Part shown: positions 5,383 through 11,359 of the stretch, one piece after another
Layout of the letters: each line of letters opens with the position of its first letter
Position numbering within the stretch: the stretch's first letter is position 1
Assembly: GCA_014728785.1 (NCBI GenBank)
Contig: WJKZ01000275.1
Span: forward strand, 1-11,359
Length of the DNA: 11,359 nt
Direction: 5' to 3'
Source: Candidatus Omnitrophota bacterium
Lineage (GTDB): Bacteria; Omnitrophota; Gorgyraeia; Duberdicusellales; 4484-171
Notes under the pieces: model-generated
Seen by the model: the letters and a program-made list of their open reading frames with translations, nothing else
What the model was told of the DNA's origin: nothing
The model's database searches: none
Position numbers and translations under genes: made by a program

Positions 5383-7416
5383 ATGGATAACAGGGAGATT
5401 GATTCAGTAAAGAAAAAACTGGAGAAGTTAAAAGATCAAATCCGTCGGGCCGATTACAGGTATTATGTTTTAAGTGACCCGGAAATTTCCGACCGAGAAT
5501 ACGATTTACTATTAAGAAAACTTGAAAAAATAGAGACAAGATACCCCGAATTGGTAACTGAGACCTCTCCCACCCAGAGAGTTTCAGGTGGATTGACAAA
5601 GGATTTCCCGCCCATAAAACATAATGTTGCAATGCTCTCCCTGGATAAAGCATTCTCTTTTGAAGAGCTTCGGGTTTGGCAGGGGCGTATTCTTAAGCTC
5701 CTGGGTCGTCCCGAAAAAATTGAATATGTAGTCGAGTTGAAAATCGACGGAGTCAGCTGTTCTCTGGTGTATGAAAGAGGTGTTTTGTCTTTAGGTTCTA
5801 CCCGTGGTGACGGCTCCACAGGCGAGGATATAACTGCCAATATAAAAACAATAAGATCTTTATCTTTAAAGCTTTTCGGAAGCGAGGTCCCGGAGCGACT
5901 GGAGGTACGGGGAGAGGTATTTATGGAGAAGAAGGATTTTCAAGTAAATAATAAAAAGAGGCTTGAGGCTGGTGAGTCTCCCTTTGCTAATCCCAGAAAT
6001 GCAACAAGTGGTTCCCTTAAGCTGTTAGATCCTTCAATGGTAAGCCGGAGGAACCTTAGATGTTTTATCTATTCCTTTGGAGAGAGTAAAGATTGGAAGT
6101 TCAGCAGTCATAAAGATTTTCTGGACAAAGCTGAGCGCTGGGGTCTGCCTCTTAACCCTCACAATAAATTATGTTCAGGTCTTGAAGAGGTGGCTTCTTA
6201 TTGCCGTAGGTGGCAGAGCTTGCGGGAAAAACTTAGCTATGAGGTTGACGGAGTCGTGGTTAAGGTAAATGACTTAGCGCTTCAGCATAAATTAGGCCAG
6301 ACCCTAAAATCACCGAGATGGGCTATTGCTTATAAATTTCCGGCAAAAAGGGCAACTACTGTTGTAAAGGATGTAAAGATCCAGGTTGGCCGTACGGGCA
6401 TATTAACGCCGGTGGCGGTGCTCGAGCCGGTCGAATGCGGCGGTGCGGTAATTTCAAGAGCTACTTTGCATAACTTTGATGAGATTGAACGGCTGGGTGT
6501 ATACAGCAACGATACTGTTTTGATAGAACGGGCCGGAGACGTTATACCAAAGATTGTAAAAGTTATGCGTGCCGGTCCCAGAAAAGCCGAAGACAAAATA
6601 AAGATTCCCCTGAAGTGTCCGGTATGCGGAGGCAGTGTTAGAGGCGAAAGCGAAGATGAAGTTTATGTATATTGCCTGAATAATACCGGTTGCCCCGCAC
6701 AGCTTAAGCGGGCAGTAGTCCATTTTTGCTCCCGCCCGGCAATGGACATAGAAGGTCTGGGCAAATCCCTGGCAGAGGAGTTAGTAGAAAAAAAGCTGGT
6801 AACCAATCTGGGTGATATATACAGGCTTAAAAAAGAAGAATTGTTGAACCTGCCGCTTTTCGCAGATAAAAAAGCCTCCAATCTCTTAAAGAGTATAGAA
6901 TTGAGCAAGAAAAGGGGACTTTCACGCTTTGTCTACGCTCTGGGCATAAAGCATGTAGGAGAAAAAGCAGCCAGGACTCTTGCAGAAAGATTTCCTGCAA
7001 TTGAAGCTTTTTTTAGTCTGGATAGAGACGAACTGGAGGAGATCGATGAGATAGGGCCGGTGATGGCCCGGGCAGTGGTGGATTTCTTCTCTCAGAAGAC
7101 GGTAAAAGATCTTGTTTCTTTTTTAAAATCGACAGGTATGGTCCTGGAAGAAGAAAAAAAGGAAACAGGTGTTGCCGCGAATCTTAAAGGCAAAACATTT
7201 GTTTTTACAGGTGAATTATTAAGTTTAACCCGCCGGCAAGCTAAAGATTTAGTTGAGGAGAGGGGAGGGGTATCTGTAAATTCTGTAAGCAAAAATACAG
7301 ATTTCGTTGTCGCAGGCGAAAAGCCGGGCTCGAAATACCAAAAAGCCAGAAAATTAAACCTCCCTATTATTGACGAAAAAGCCTTTCTGCGGATAACCAG
7401 GGGAGATAACCCATAA
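5383..7416 (+). CDS. ligA: NAD+-dependent DNA ligase
   Basis: LigA seals nicks during replication and repair, using NAD+ to adenylate its active-site lysine. All domains of the 677-residue protein are present and of usual size. Domain Ia holds YYVLSDPEISDREYD (27-41). The adenylation domain has VELKIDG (117-123, nucleophile Lys120), TRGDG (140-144), GEVF (177-180), EVDGVVVKV (287-295) and AYKFPA (316-321). The OB fold includes QVGRTGILTPVA (334-345). The zinc finger uses Cys412, Cys415, Cys431 and Cys437. Helix-hairpin-helix repeats span about 470-590. A BRCT domain (about 600-672) has KGKTFVFTGEL and the conserved GSK near its end. No key residue is missing. It is the last gene of the left operon. 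The T-rich stretch after its stop lacks a GC stem, so no clear terminator is visible. Confidence 0.97.
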   Translation: MDNREIDSVKKKLEKLKDQIRRADYRYYVLSDPEISDREYDLLLRKLEKIETRYPELVTETSPTQRVSGGLTKDFPPIKHNVAMLSLDKAFSFEELRVWQGRILKLLGRPEKIEYVVELKIDGVSCSLVYERGVLSLGSTRGDGSTGEDITANIKTIRSLSLKLFGSEVPERLEVRGEVFMEKKDFQVNNKKRLEAGESPFANPRNATSGSLKLLDPSMVSRRNLRCFIYSFGESKDWKFSSHKDFLDKAERWGLPLNPHNKLCSGLEEVASYCRRWQSLREKLSYEVDGVVVKVNDLALQHKLGQTLKSPRWAIAYKFPAKRATTVVKDVKIQVGRTGILTPVAVLEPVECGGAVISRATLHNFDEIERLGVYSNDTVLIERAGDVIPKIVKVMRAGPRKAEDKIKIPLKCPVCGGSVRGESEDEVYVYCLNNTGCPAQLKRAVVHFCSRPAMDIEGLGKSLAEELVEKKLVTNLGDIYRLKKEELLNLPLFADKKASNLLKSIELSKKRGLSRFVYALGIKHVGEKAARTLAERFPAIEAFFSLDRDELEEIDEIGPVMARAVVDFFSQKTVKDLVSFLKSTGMVLEEEKKETGVAANLKGKTFVFTGELLSLTRRQAKDLVEERGGVSVNSVSKNTDFVVAGEKPGSKYQKARKLNLPIIDEKAFLRITRGDNP

Positions 7417-7432
7417 AATTTTTATTTTTTTC

Positions 7433-7460
7433 TTGACAAAAATTACTTTTATAGTAATAT
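7433..7460 (+). promoter_or_regulatory. Strong promoter for the tRNA-Thr-rpmG-tRNA-Trp-secE-nusG cluster
   Basis: A perfect TTGACA (7433-7438) is followed by 16 bases and TAATAT (7455-7460), predicting a start near 7467, about 30 bases before the tRNA. The bases just upstream (7415-7432) are almost all A and T and could act as an UP element for the RNA polymerase alpha subunit. It is the best promoter in the window, as expected for tRNA and ribosomal protein genes. Confidence 0.8.
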
Positions 7461-7497
7461 CTTAAAGTCTATCTTTTCCACTATTTATGAAAATTTT

Positions 7498-7570
7498 GCC
7501 CACGTAGCTCAGTCGGTAGAGCACTTCGTTGGTAACGAAGTGGTCACCGGTTCGATTCCGGTCGTGGGCT
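7498..7570 (+). tRNA. tRNA-Thr (anticodon GGT)
   Basis: A complete cloverleaf can be drawn. The acceptor GCCCACG (7498-7504) pairs with CGTGGGC (7563-7569), with discriminator T7570. The D stem is GCTC/GAGC. The anticodon stem CTTCG/CGAAG encloses loop TTGGTAA (7529-7535) with anticodon GGT at 7531-7533, and the T stem is ACCGG/CCGGT with loop TTCGATT. The 3' CCA is not encoded, so it must be added after transcription. It reads ACC and ACU codons. Confidence 0.97.
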
Positions 7571-7622
7571 TTATATATAAGGAGTTTTTTAGAAAACCAC
7601 AAAATGTGGAAAGGGGATGGTT

Positions 7623-7646
7623 TAGACTCTCCTGGTCTACTTTTTT
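7623..7646 (+). terminator. Weak terminator or attenuator between tRNA-Thr and rpmG
   Basis: TAGAC (7623-7627) can pair with GTCTA (7635-7639) around a seven-base loop, and six T residues follow at 7641-7646. The stem is short and only moderately stable, so it may reduce rather than stop transcription into rpmG, or be incidental. A second small hairpin, CCACA/TGTGG, lies just upstream (7597-7609). Confidence 0.25.
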
Positions 7647-7656
7647 ACAAAGCTTT

Positions 7657-7809
7657 ATGAGAGAATTAATTGCGTTAGTTTGCACACTTTGCAAACGAAA
7701 AAATTATTACACTACTAAGAATAAACGGAAACACCCGGAAAAGTTTTCCATTAAAAAGTATTGCAGGTTTGACCGGAAGCACACTGAACATAAAGAATCA
7801 AAGGCCTGA
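7657..7809 (+). CDS. rpmG: 50S ribosomal protein L33
   Basis: The 50-residue protein beginning MRELIALVCTLC and containing YYTTKNKRKHPEKFSIKKYC then DRKHTEHKE is L33, a small protein near the E site of the large subunit. The ATG at 7657 is chosen because homology starts there. The frame stays open upstream to 7540, but that stretch is the 3' half of tRNA-Thr. L33 proteins of the zinc type carry two CxxC pairs. Here the first pair is intact (Cys9, Cys12), while the second reads Cys36-Arg-Phe-Asp39, so one ligand cysteine is Asp. No Shine-Dalgarno motif precedes the start. The order tRNA-Thr, rpmG, tRNA-Trp, secE, nusG is common in bacteria and supports the call. Confidence 0.92.
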   Translation: MRELIALVCTLCKRKNYYTTKNKRKHPEKFSIKKYCRFDRKHTEHKESKA

Positions 7810-7866
7810 AATCTATCTATTGTACGTATAAGGCAGAGTCAGATTAAATCGCGTTCTTTAATGTTT

Positions 7867-7940
7867 AGGCGAGTAGCTCAATTGGCCAGAGCACCGGTCT
7901 CCAAAACCGGGGGTTGCAGGTTCAACTCCTGCCTCGCCTG
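7867..7940 (+). tRNA. tRNA-Trp (anticodon CCA)
   Basis: The acceptor AGGCGAG (7867-7873) pairs with CTCGCCT (7933-7939), with discriminator G7940. The D stem is GCTC/GAGC. The anticodon stem CCGGT/ACCGG encloses loop CTCCAAA (7899-7905) with anticodon CCA at 7901-7903, and the T stem is GCAGG/CCTGC. The 3' CCA is not encoded. It lies between rpmG and secE, its usual place in many bacteria. The 57-base gap before it shows no convincing promoter, so it is likely processed from the same transcript. Confidence 0.97.
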
Positions 7941-7994
7941 CTGAAAAATACAGAGATTCGGCAGAGTTGAAAAACCAGGCTAAAGCAAAAGCAA

Positions 7995-8189
7995 ATGTTT
8001 AAGGCTTTAAAGAAAATACCTAAGTTTGTAAAAGAGGCTAAGGAAGAATTAAAGAAGATTAATTGGGCATCCCGGAAAGAATTAGTTTCGGCTACGGTTT
8101 TGGTGATTATAGTTGCCGCGTTAGTCACTTCTTATATAGCCGTAATTGACTTAGGGTTGTCAAGGGCGATTCAATTACTGTTACGATGA
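7995..8189 (+). CDS. secE: Preprotein translocase subunit SecE
   Basis: SecE is the small clamp subunit of the SecYEG channel in the inner membrane. The 64 residues form the short, single-span type: a basic amphipathic N-terminal helix (FVKEAKEELKKINWASRKEL, 11-30) with the conserved Trp24, then a hydrophobic span of about residues 31-51. The usual Pro after the Trp is Ala here. The TGA stop overlaps the ATG of nusG (ATGA at 8186-8189), implying translational coupling. It starts 54 bases after tRNA-Trp, and no Shine-Dalgarno motif is evident. Confidence 0.94.
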   Translation: MFKALKKIPKFVKEAKEELKKINWASRKELVSATVLVIIVAALVTSYIAVIDLGLSRAIQLLLR

Positions 8190-8713
8190 AGCAGTGGTAT
8201 ATACTTCACACTTTAAGCGGAGCCGAAGATAAAGCTAAAGCTAATCTGGAAGCGCGTATAAAAGCCCACCGTTATGAAGAGCTCATAGACAACATTATTA
8301 TTCCCAAAGAGCAGGTTACAGAAGTTAAGCTGGGGAAAAAGCAAGTTTTGCAACGTAAGTTTTTCCCGGGTTACATACTTGTTCATATGGAAATGAACGA
8401 TGATACATGGCTTTTTGTCAGAAAAACAACGGGTATAACCTCATTTATCGGCCCGAAACGCAAACCTTCCCCTATAATGCAGGAAGAGGTAGACAGGATT
8501 TTGGCCAAGGCAGAAGAAAGTAAAGCCAAACCCGCCCCTAAGGTTAGTTTTGATAAAGGTGAAGGCGTAAGGGTTGTTGAGGGTCCTTTTGTAAACTTTA
8601 ACGGGGTAGTTGATGAGGTTTATCCCGACAAGGGAAAGCTCAAAGTGAGTGTTTCCATTTTCGGCAGAACCACTCCCGTTGAGCTTGAGTTCTGGCAGGT
8701 TGAAAAAATTTAA
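8186..8713 (+). CDS. nusG: Transcription termination/antitermination factor NusG
   Basis: NusG binds the RNA polymerase clamp, reduces pausing and links polymerase to Rho or ribosomal protein S10. The 175-residue protein has the NGN domain at the start (WYILHTLSGAEDKAKANLE, 4-22) with FFPGYILVHMEM (59-70), a lysine- and proline-rich linker (about 108-120), and a C-terminal KOW domain (GEGVRVVEGPFVNFNGVV, 125-142) that ends FGRTTPVELEFWQVEKI. Length and domain order are standard, with no insertion domain. Its start overlaps the secE stop, so translation is probably coupled to secE. Confidence 0.97.
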   Translation: MKQWYILHTLSGAEDKAKANLEARIKAHRYEELIDNIIIPKEQVTEVKLGKKQVLQRKFFPGYILVHMEMNDDTWLFVRKTTGITSFIGPKRKPSPIMQEEVDRILAKAEESKAKPAPKVSFDKGEGVRVVEGPFVNFNGVVDEVYPDKGKLKVSVSIFGRTTPVELEFWQVEKI

Positions 8714-8740
8714 GCTGAAATAAAAAGAAAGAAGGTCGGT

Positions 8741-9175
8741 ATGGCAAAAAAGAAGAAAAAACCCAAAGGGCAAATTAAGTTACAGATTCCCGCGGGAGGC
8801 GCCAACCCTGCACCTCCGGTGGGGCCGGCATTAGGCCAGCATGGTGTTAATATAATGCAGTTTTGTAAAGCATTTAACGATGCTACAAAACAGAAAGAAG
8901 GGATAATACTCCCGGTTATTATAAATGTATACGAGGACCGTACTTTTGATTTTGTTGTAAAGAGCCCGCCTGTTTCTTTTCTTTTAAAGAGAGCGGCCAA
9001 CTTGGCCAAGGCAAGCTCTATGGCCGGCAAAGAGACTATAGGAGAGGTGCCCAGAGCAGCTCTTTATGATATAGCAAAAGAAAAGATGGTTGATTTGAAT
9101 ACAAAAGACATAGAGGGTGCTGTTAGAATTATTGAAGGGACCGCCCGGAGCTGCGGTATAAAAATCATAGACTAA
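8741..9175 (+). CDS. rplK: 50S ribosomal protein L11
   Basis: L11 (144 residues) forms the GTPase-associated centre with 23S rRNA and the L10-L12 stalk. The N-terminal domain has [20 protein letters not shown] (13-32), including the proline-rich segment linked to thiostrepton binding and stringent-factor activation, then [16 protein letters not shown] (35-50). The C-terminal RNA-binding domain contains [13 protein letters not shown] and ends [14 protein letters not shown] purine stretch with GAAGG (8731-8735) lies five bases before the ATG, a moderate ribosome binding site. It follows nusG by 27 bases. Confidence 0.97.
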   Translation: MAKKKKKPKGQIKLQIPAGGANPAPPVGPALGQHGVNIMQFCKAFNDATKQKEGIILPVIINVYEDRTFDFVVKSPPVSFLLKRAANLAKASSMAGKETIGEVPRAALYDIAKEKMVDLNTKDIEGAVRIIEGTARSCGIKIID

Positions 9176-9177
9176 CC

Positions 9178-9858
9178 ATGAAAAAGAGCAAGCGATACCT
9201 GGAAGCAAAAAAGTTGGGTGAGAAAGAAAAAAATTACTCTTTGAAAGAATCGGTGGAAATATTAAAGAAAATGCCACAGGCTAAGTTCGACGAAACAGTA
9301 GAAATCAGCGGAAAGCTAAGCGCCGATCCACGCCATTCAGACCAGATGATCAGAGGTTCGGTTCTCTTGCCTCACGGGACAGGAAAGCAGATAAAAGTTC
9401 TGGTTTTTTGTGAACCCGCAAAGGAGGATGAAGCTAAAGCGGCCGGGGCAGATCATATCGGCTCACAGGAATTGGCAGATAAAATCCTTAAAGAAAGCTG
9501 GGTCGATTTTGATTACTGTATATCTACGCCTTCCATGATGAAAGTGGTTGGCAAGCTGGGCAGATTTTTAGGTCCCCGGGGATTAATGCCATCTCCTAAA
9601 ACAGGCACGGTTACCGAAAATATTTCTTATGCGGTAGAAGAAGCTAAAAAAGGTAAGATAGATTTCAGGATGGATAAATTAGGGTGTATACACGCAGGGG
9701 TGGGCAAGATAAGCTTTAGTGAGGGGCAGTTATGTGAAAACATCAAAGCGTTTGTGGATGCTCTTGTCGCAGCCAGACCGGCCTCTGTTAAGGGAGATTT
9801 TGTCAAGGAATTATATATTTCAGCGACCATGAGTCCGTCAATAAAGGTGGCACTATGA
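9178..9858 (+). CDS. rplA: 50S ribosomal protein L1
   Basis: L1 builds the mobile stalk beside the ribosomal E site and in many bacteria represses its own rplKA mRNA. The 226 residues include [12 protein letters not shown] (36-47), [12 protein letters not shown] (59-70) and the hallmark [15 protein letters not shown] (131-145). The ending [18 protein letters not shown] matches the family. The ATG follows the rplK stop by only two bases and has no Shine-Dalgarno motif, so translation is likely coupled to rplK. The TGA stop overlaps the rplJ start (ATGA). I found no obvious L1-binding mimic in the 27 bases before rplK. Confidence 0.97.
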   Translation: MKKSKRYLEAKKLGEKEKNYSLKESVEILKKMPQAKFDETVEISGKLSADPRHSDQMIRGSVLLPHGTGKQIKVLVFCEPAKEDEAKAAGADHIGSQELADKILKESWVDFDYCISTPSMMKVVGKLGRFLGPRGLMPSPKTGTVTENISYAVEEAKKGKIDFRMDKLGCIHAGVGKISFSEGQLCENIKAFVDALVAARPASVKGDFVKELYISATMSPSIKVAL

Positions 9859-10388
9859 AAAAGATCGGTTTATTAACCCGAGAAAAGATAGTAGATGATT
9901 TAAGAACCAAAATTCAGGAAACAAACGGCTGTATATTTATAAGTTTCCACAATCTTAAAGCATTTGGGTTTAACACCTTGCGTAATGATTTTAAAGAAGC
10001 AAAGACTTCTGTTTTTGTAACCAAAAATTCTCTTTTCAAAAGAATCTTTGAAGATTTAGGCCATTCTGATATAGGCGATTTTCTGGAAGACGAAACCGGA
10101 ATCGCTTTGGTTTATGATGATGATGTTGTAGGAGCCTGCAAGATTCTTGCGAATTTTGCCAAGGAAAATGAAGGCTGTACGATTAAAGGCGGCTTTATCA
10201 AGGAGAAAAAAATAACTTCCAATGATATTATGGATTTATCCAAGCTCCCCTCCAGAGAGGTTCTCTTAGGTATGGCGGTTTCGGGATTAGCCTCACCTCT
10301 TACGGGTTTTCTCAACAGTCTGAATCAGATTATTTTGAAATTTTTATGGGTTGTAGAAGAAATCAAAAAAACCAAGGATACTAAGTAA
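9855..10388 (+). CDS. rplJ: 50S ribosomal protein L10
   Basis: L10 anchors L7/L12 dimers to the stalk base. The 177-residue protein has the N-terminal rRNA/L11-binding domain ([16 protein letters not shown], then LKAFGFNTLRNDFKEA and TKNSLFKRIFED), a middle domain and a C-terminal helix (about 155-174) expected to bind L7/L12 N-terminal dimers. It starts within the rplA stop codon (ATGA), so there is no space for the L10 leader RNA that many bacteria place between rplA and rplJ. Feedback control, if present, must lie elsewhere. Sequence similarity to other L10 proteins is moderate, but the gene order makes the call secure. Confidence 0.95.
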   Translation: MKKIGLLTREKIVDDLRTKIQETNGCIFISFHNLKAFGFNTLRNDFKEAKTSVFVTKNSLFKRIFEDLGHSDIGDFLEDETGIALVYDDDVVGACKILANFAKENEGCTIKGGFIKEKKITSNDIMDLSKLPSREVLLGMAVSGLASPLTGFLNSLNQIILKFLWVVEEIKKTKDTK

Positions 10389-10393
10389 AGGTT

Positions 10394-10399
10394 AGGAGG
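10394..10399 (+). promoter_or_regulatory. Perfect Shine-Dalgarno site of rplL
   Basis: AGGAGG at 10394-10399 lies five bases before the rplL ATG. It is the only full consensus ribosome binding site seen in the window. This fits the need to make L7/L12 in several copies per ribosome, while its operon partners are made once. Confidence 0.85.
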
Positions 10400-10404
10400 T
10401 AAAA

Positions 10405-10785
10405 ATGGCCAAGGTAGAAGATATCTTAAAAATGCTGGAAGAGATGAGTGTTTTAGAATTATCGGAATTGGTAAAAGCCTGCGAGGAGAAATTCGGTGTT
10501 CAGGCCAGTGCTCCGGCAGTGGCAGTCGCCGGTGCAGGAGTTCCTGGAGGGGTTCAGGAAGAAGAAGAGGAAAAAACTTCTTTTACCGTTGTATTGACTG
10601 GCGCAGGTTCAAACAAAATAGCAGTAATTAAAGAAATAAGAGCTATAACCGATTTGGGACTCAAAGAGGCTAAAGAATTGGTAGATTCTGCTCCCAAGCC
10701 GGTCAAAGAAAACGCTACCAAAGATGAGGCCGAGGAGGTAAAGAAGAAGCTCGAAGCCGCAGGCGCAGGTGTGGAATTGAAGTAA
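10405..10785 (+). CDS. rplL: 50S ribosomal protein L7/L12
   Basis: L7/L12 is the multi-copy stalk protein that recruits translational GTPases. The 126 residues divide into the N-terminal dimerisation domain (1-33: [20 protein letters not shown]), a flexible hinge rich in Ala, Gly and Val (34-50) followed by an acidic EEEEE run (52-56), and the C-terminal domain (57-126) with [20 protein letters not shown] (69-88) and the conserved ending [10 protein letters not shown]. All factor-binding features are present. A consensus ribosome binding site precedes it. The 77 bases after it, up to rpoB, show no hairpin that would act as an attenuator. Confidence 0.98.
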   Translation: MAKVEDILKMLEEMSVLELSELVKACEEKFGVQASAPAVAVAGAGVPGGVQEEEEEKTSFTVVLTGAGSNKIAVIKEIRAITDLGLKEAKELVDSAPKPVKENATKDEAEEVKKKLEAAGAGVELK

Positions 10786-10853
10786 GGGACATATCTCATC
10801 CGTGTATTTAGTTTGGGTAATTTTGTATATTTGTAACTCATAAAATAAAATTC

Positions 10854-10858
10854 AGGAG
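10854..10858 (+). promoter_or_regulatory. Shine-Dalgarno site of rpoB
   Basis: AGGAG at 10854-10858 lies four bases before the ATG at 10863, slightly closer than usual. It supports this start codon. The AT-rich 77-base rplL-rpoB gap holds no promoter that I can defend. Confidence 0.7.
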
Positions 10859-10862
10859 TACA

Positions 10863-11359
10863 ATGAAGAAGGTAAAAACCATATCTTTTGCTAAGGCAAA
10901 AAAAGTACCCTCAACGCCGAACTTCCTTGACCACCAACTTAAATCTTTCGACGATTTTCTTCAGACCAATACCTTGCCGGAAAAGAGAAAGAACATTGGC
11001 CTGCAGGAAGTTATGAATGAGGTCTTTCCCATGGAAAGCCCGGATGGACAATATCGTCTGGAGTTCGTTTCCTATAATTTAAGCCGGCCTCGTTACACGG
11101 TAGAGGAGTGTAAGAGAAGGTCACAAACTTATGCCTGTCCTCTCAGGGTAAGGTTGAGGCTTACAGGGCCTTCTCACAGCATACGCGAACAGGAGATATA
11201 CCTTGGCGATATTCCCCTGATGACCGATACCGCTTCTTTTATTATAAACGGAGATGAACGGGCGATAATAAGTCAGCTACAGCGTTCGCCGGGTGTTTTC
11301 TTTGAAGAGAGCCTGCACCCTACCGGCAAACGTATATATTTTGCCAGAATAATACCTTA
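10863..11359 (+). CDS. rpoB: DNA-directed RNA polymerase beta subunit, N-terminal fragment
   Basis: The frame is open from the ATG at 10863 to the right edge, giving the first 165 residues of RpoB, the catalytic beta subunit. It starts MKKVKTISFAKAKKVPSTPN and continues with LEFVSYNLSRPRYTVEECK (beta lobe region), YLGDIPLMTDTASFIINGDE and SQLQRSPGVFFE. The last two are hallmarks of the fork and protrusion region, where most bacteria have SQLHRSPGV; here His is replaced by Gln. Position after rplL is the standard arrangement, and rpoC is expected beyond the window. The gene is cut by the window edge, not truncated by mutation. Confidence 0.97.
   Translation, partial: MKKVKTISFAKAKKVPSTPNFLDHQLKSFDDFLQTNTLPEKRKNIGLQEVMNEVFPMESPDGQYRLEFVSYNLSRPRYTVEECKRRSQTYACPLRVRLRLTGPSHSIREQEIYLGDIPLMTDTASFIINGDERAIISQLQRSPGVFFEESLHPTGKRIYFARIIP

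Noticed and set aside
5463..5840. Minus-strand 125-codon frame inside ligA, the longest antisense frame
   Set aside because: It lies wholly within the conserved ligase adenylation region. Its composition mirrors the sense strand, and no motif is recognisable.
7409..7432. T-rich stretch after ligA as an intrinsic terminator
   Set aside because: There is no GC-containing stem before the T-run. It is better explained as the AT-rich upstream part of the tRNA-Thr promoter.
7540..7656. N-terminal extension of rpmG by 39 codons
   Set aside because: The first part of this frame is the 3' half of tRNA-Thr. L33 homology begins at the ATG at 7657.
7819..7848. Possible promoter (TTGTAC with TTAAAT) before tRNA-Trp
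   Set aside because: The -10 box is poor and the spacing is 18 bases. Read-through from the strong upstream promoter is simpler.

Overview
The window holds two blocks of bacterial housekeeping genes, all on the plus strand, plus one probable non-coding RNA. GC content is moderate, with AT-rich gaps. The left block combines sugar or lipid chemistry, replication restart and initiator-tRNA formylation. The right block is a nearly canonical secE-nusG-rplKAJL-rpoB cluster. I see no phage, insertion sequence, CRISPR array or transferred island. The lineage cannot be fixed from this sequence alone. The gene order, the divergent PriA, the scarcity of Shine-Dalgarno motifs and the L33 sequence would fit an uncultured phylum such as Omnitrophota or a relative in the PVC group. 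That is an inference.

Left block (1-7416): the end of an RsuA/RluB-type rRNA pseudouridine synthase; a promoter and a GmhB-type HAD phosphatase (325-873); a promoter buried in the gmhB 3' end followed by a structured RNA (about 860-1020), best matched to 6S RNA, and an intrinsic-terminator-like hairpin ending two bases before the next start codon; an MGDG-synthase-type glycosyltransferase (1075-2148); a PriA homologue that has lost every helicase motif but kept its eight zinc cysteines (2193-4034); methionyl-tRNA formyltransferase with an unusual Gly at the catalytic Asn position (4130-5053); acylphosphatase (5089-5373); and NAD+-dependent DNA ligase (5383-7416). The gaps from 1075 to 7416 are 9 to 95 bases, so these five genes probably form one operon.

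Right block (7433-11359): a strong promoter (TTGACA, 16 bases, TAATAT) precedes tRNA-Thr(GGT), then rpmG (L33), tRNA-Trp(CCA), secE, nusG, rplK, rplA, rplJ, rplL and the first 165 codons of rpoB. The tuf gene often found after tRNA-Thr in this neighbourhood is absent. Several junctions are ATGA overlaps (secE/nusG, rplA/rplJ), so there is no room for an L10 leader. Only rplL and rpoB carry clear Shine-Dalgarno sites. This block makes translation components, the SecYEG subunit, the elongation factor NusG and RNA polymerase.

The points most worth a second look are the helicase-dead PriA, the candidate 6S RNA with its terminator against a start codon, and the Asn-to-Gly change in Fmt.
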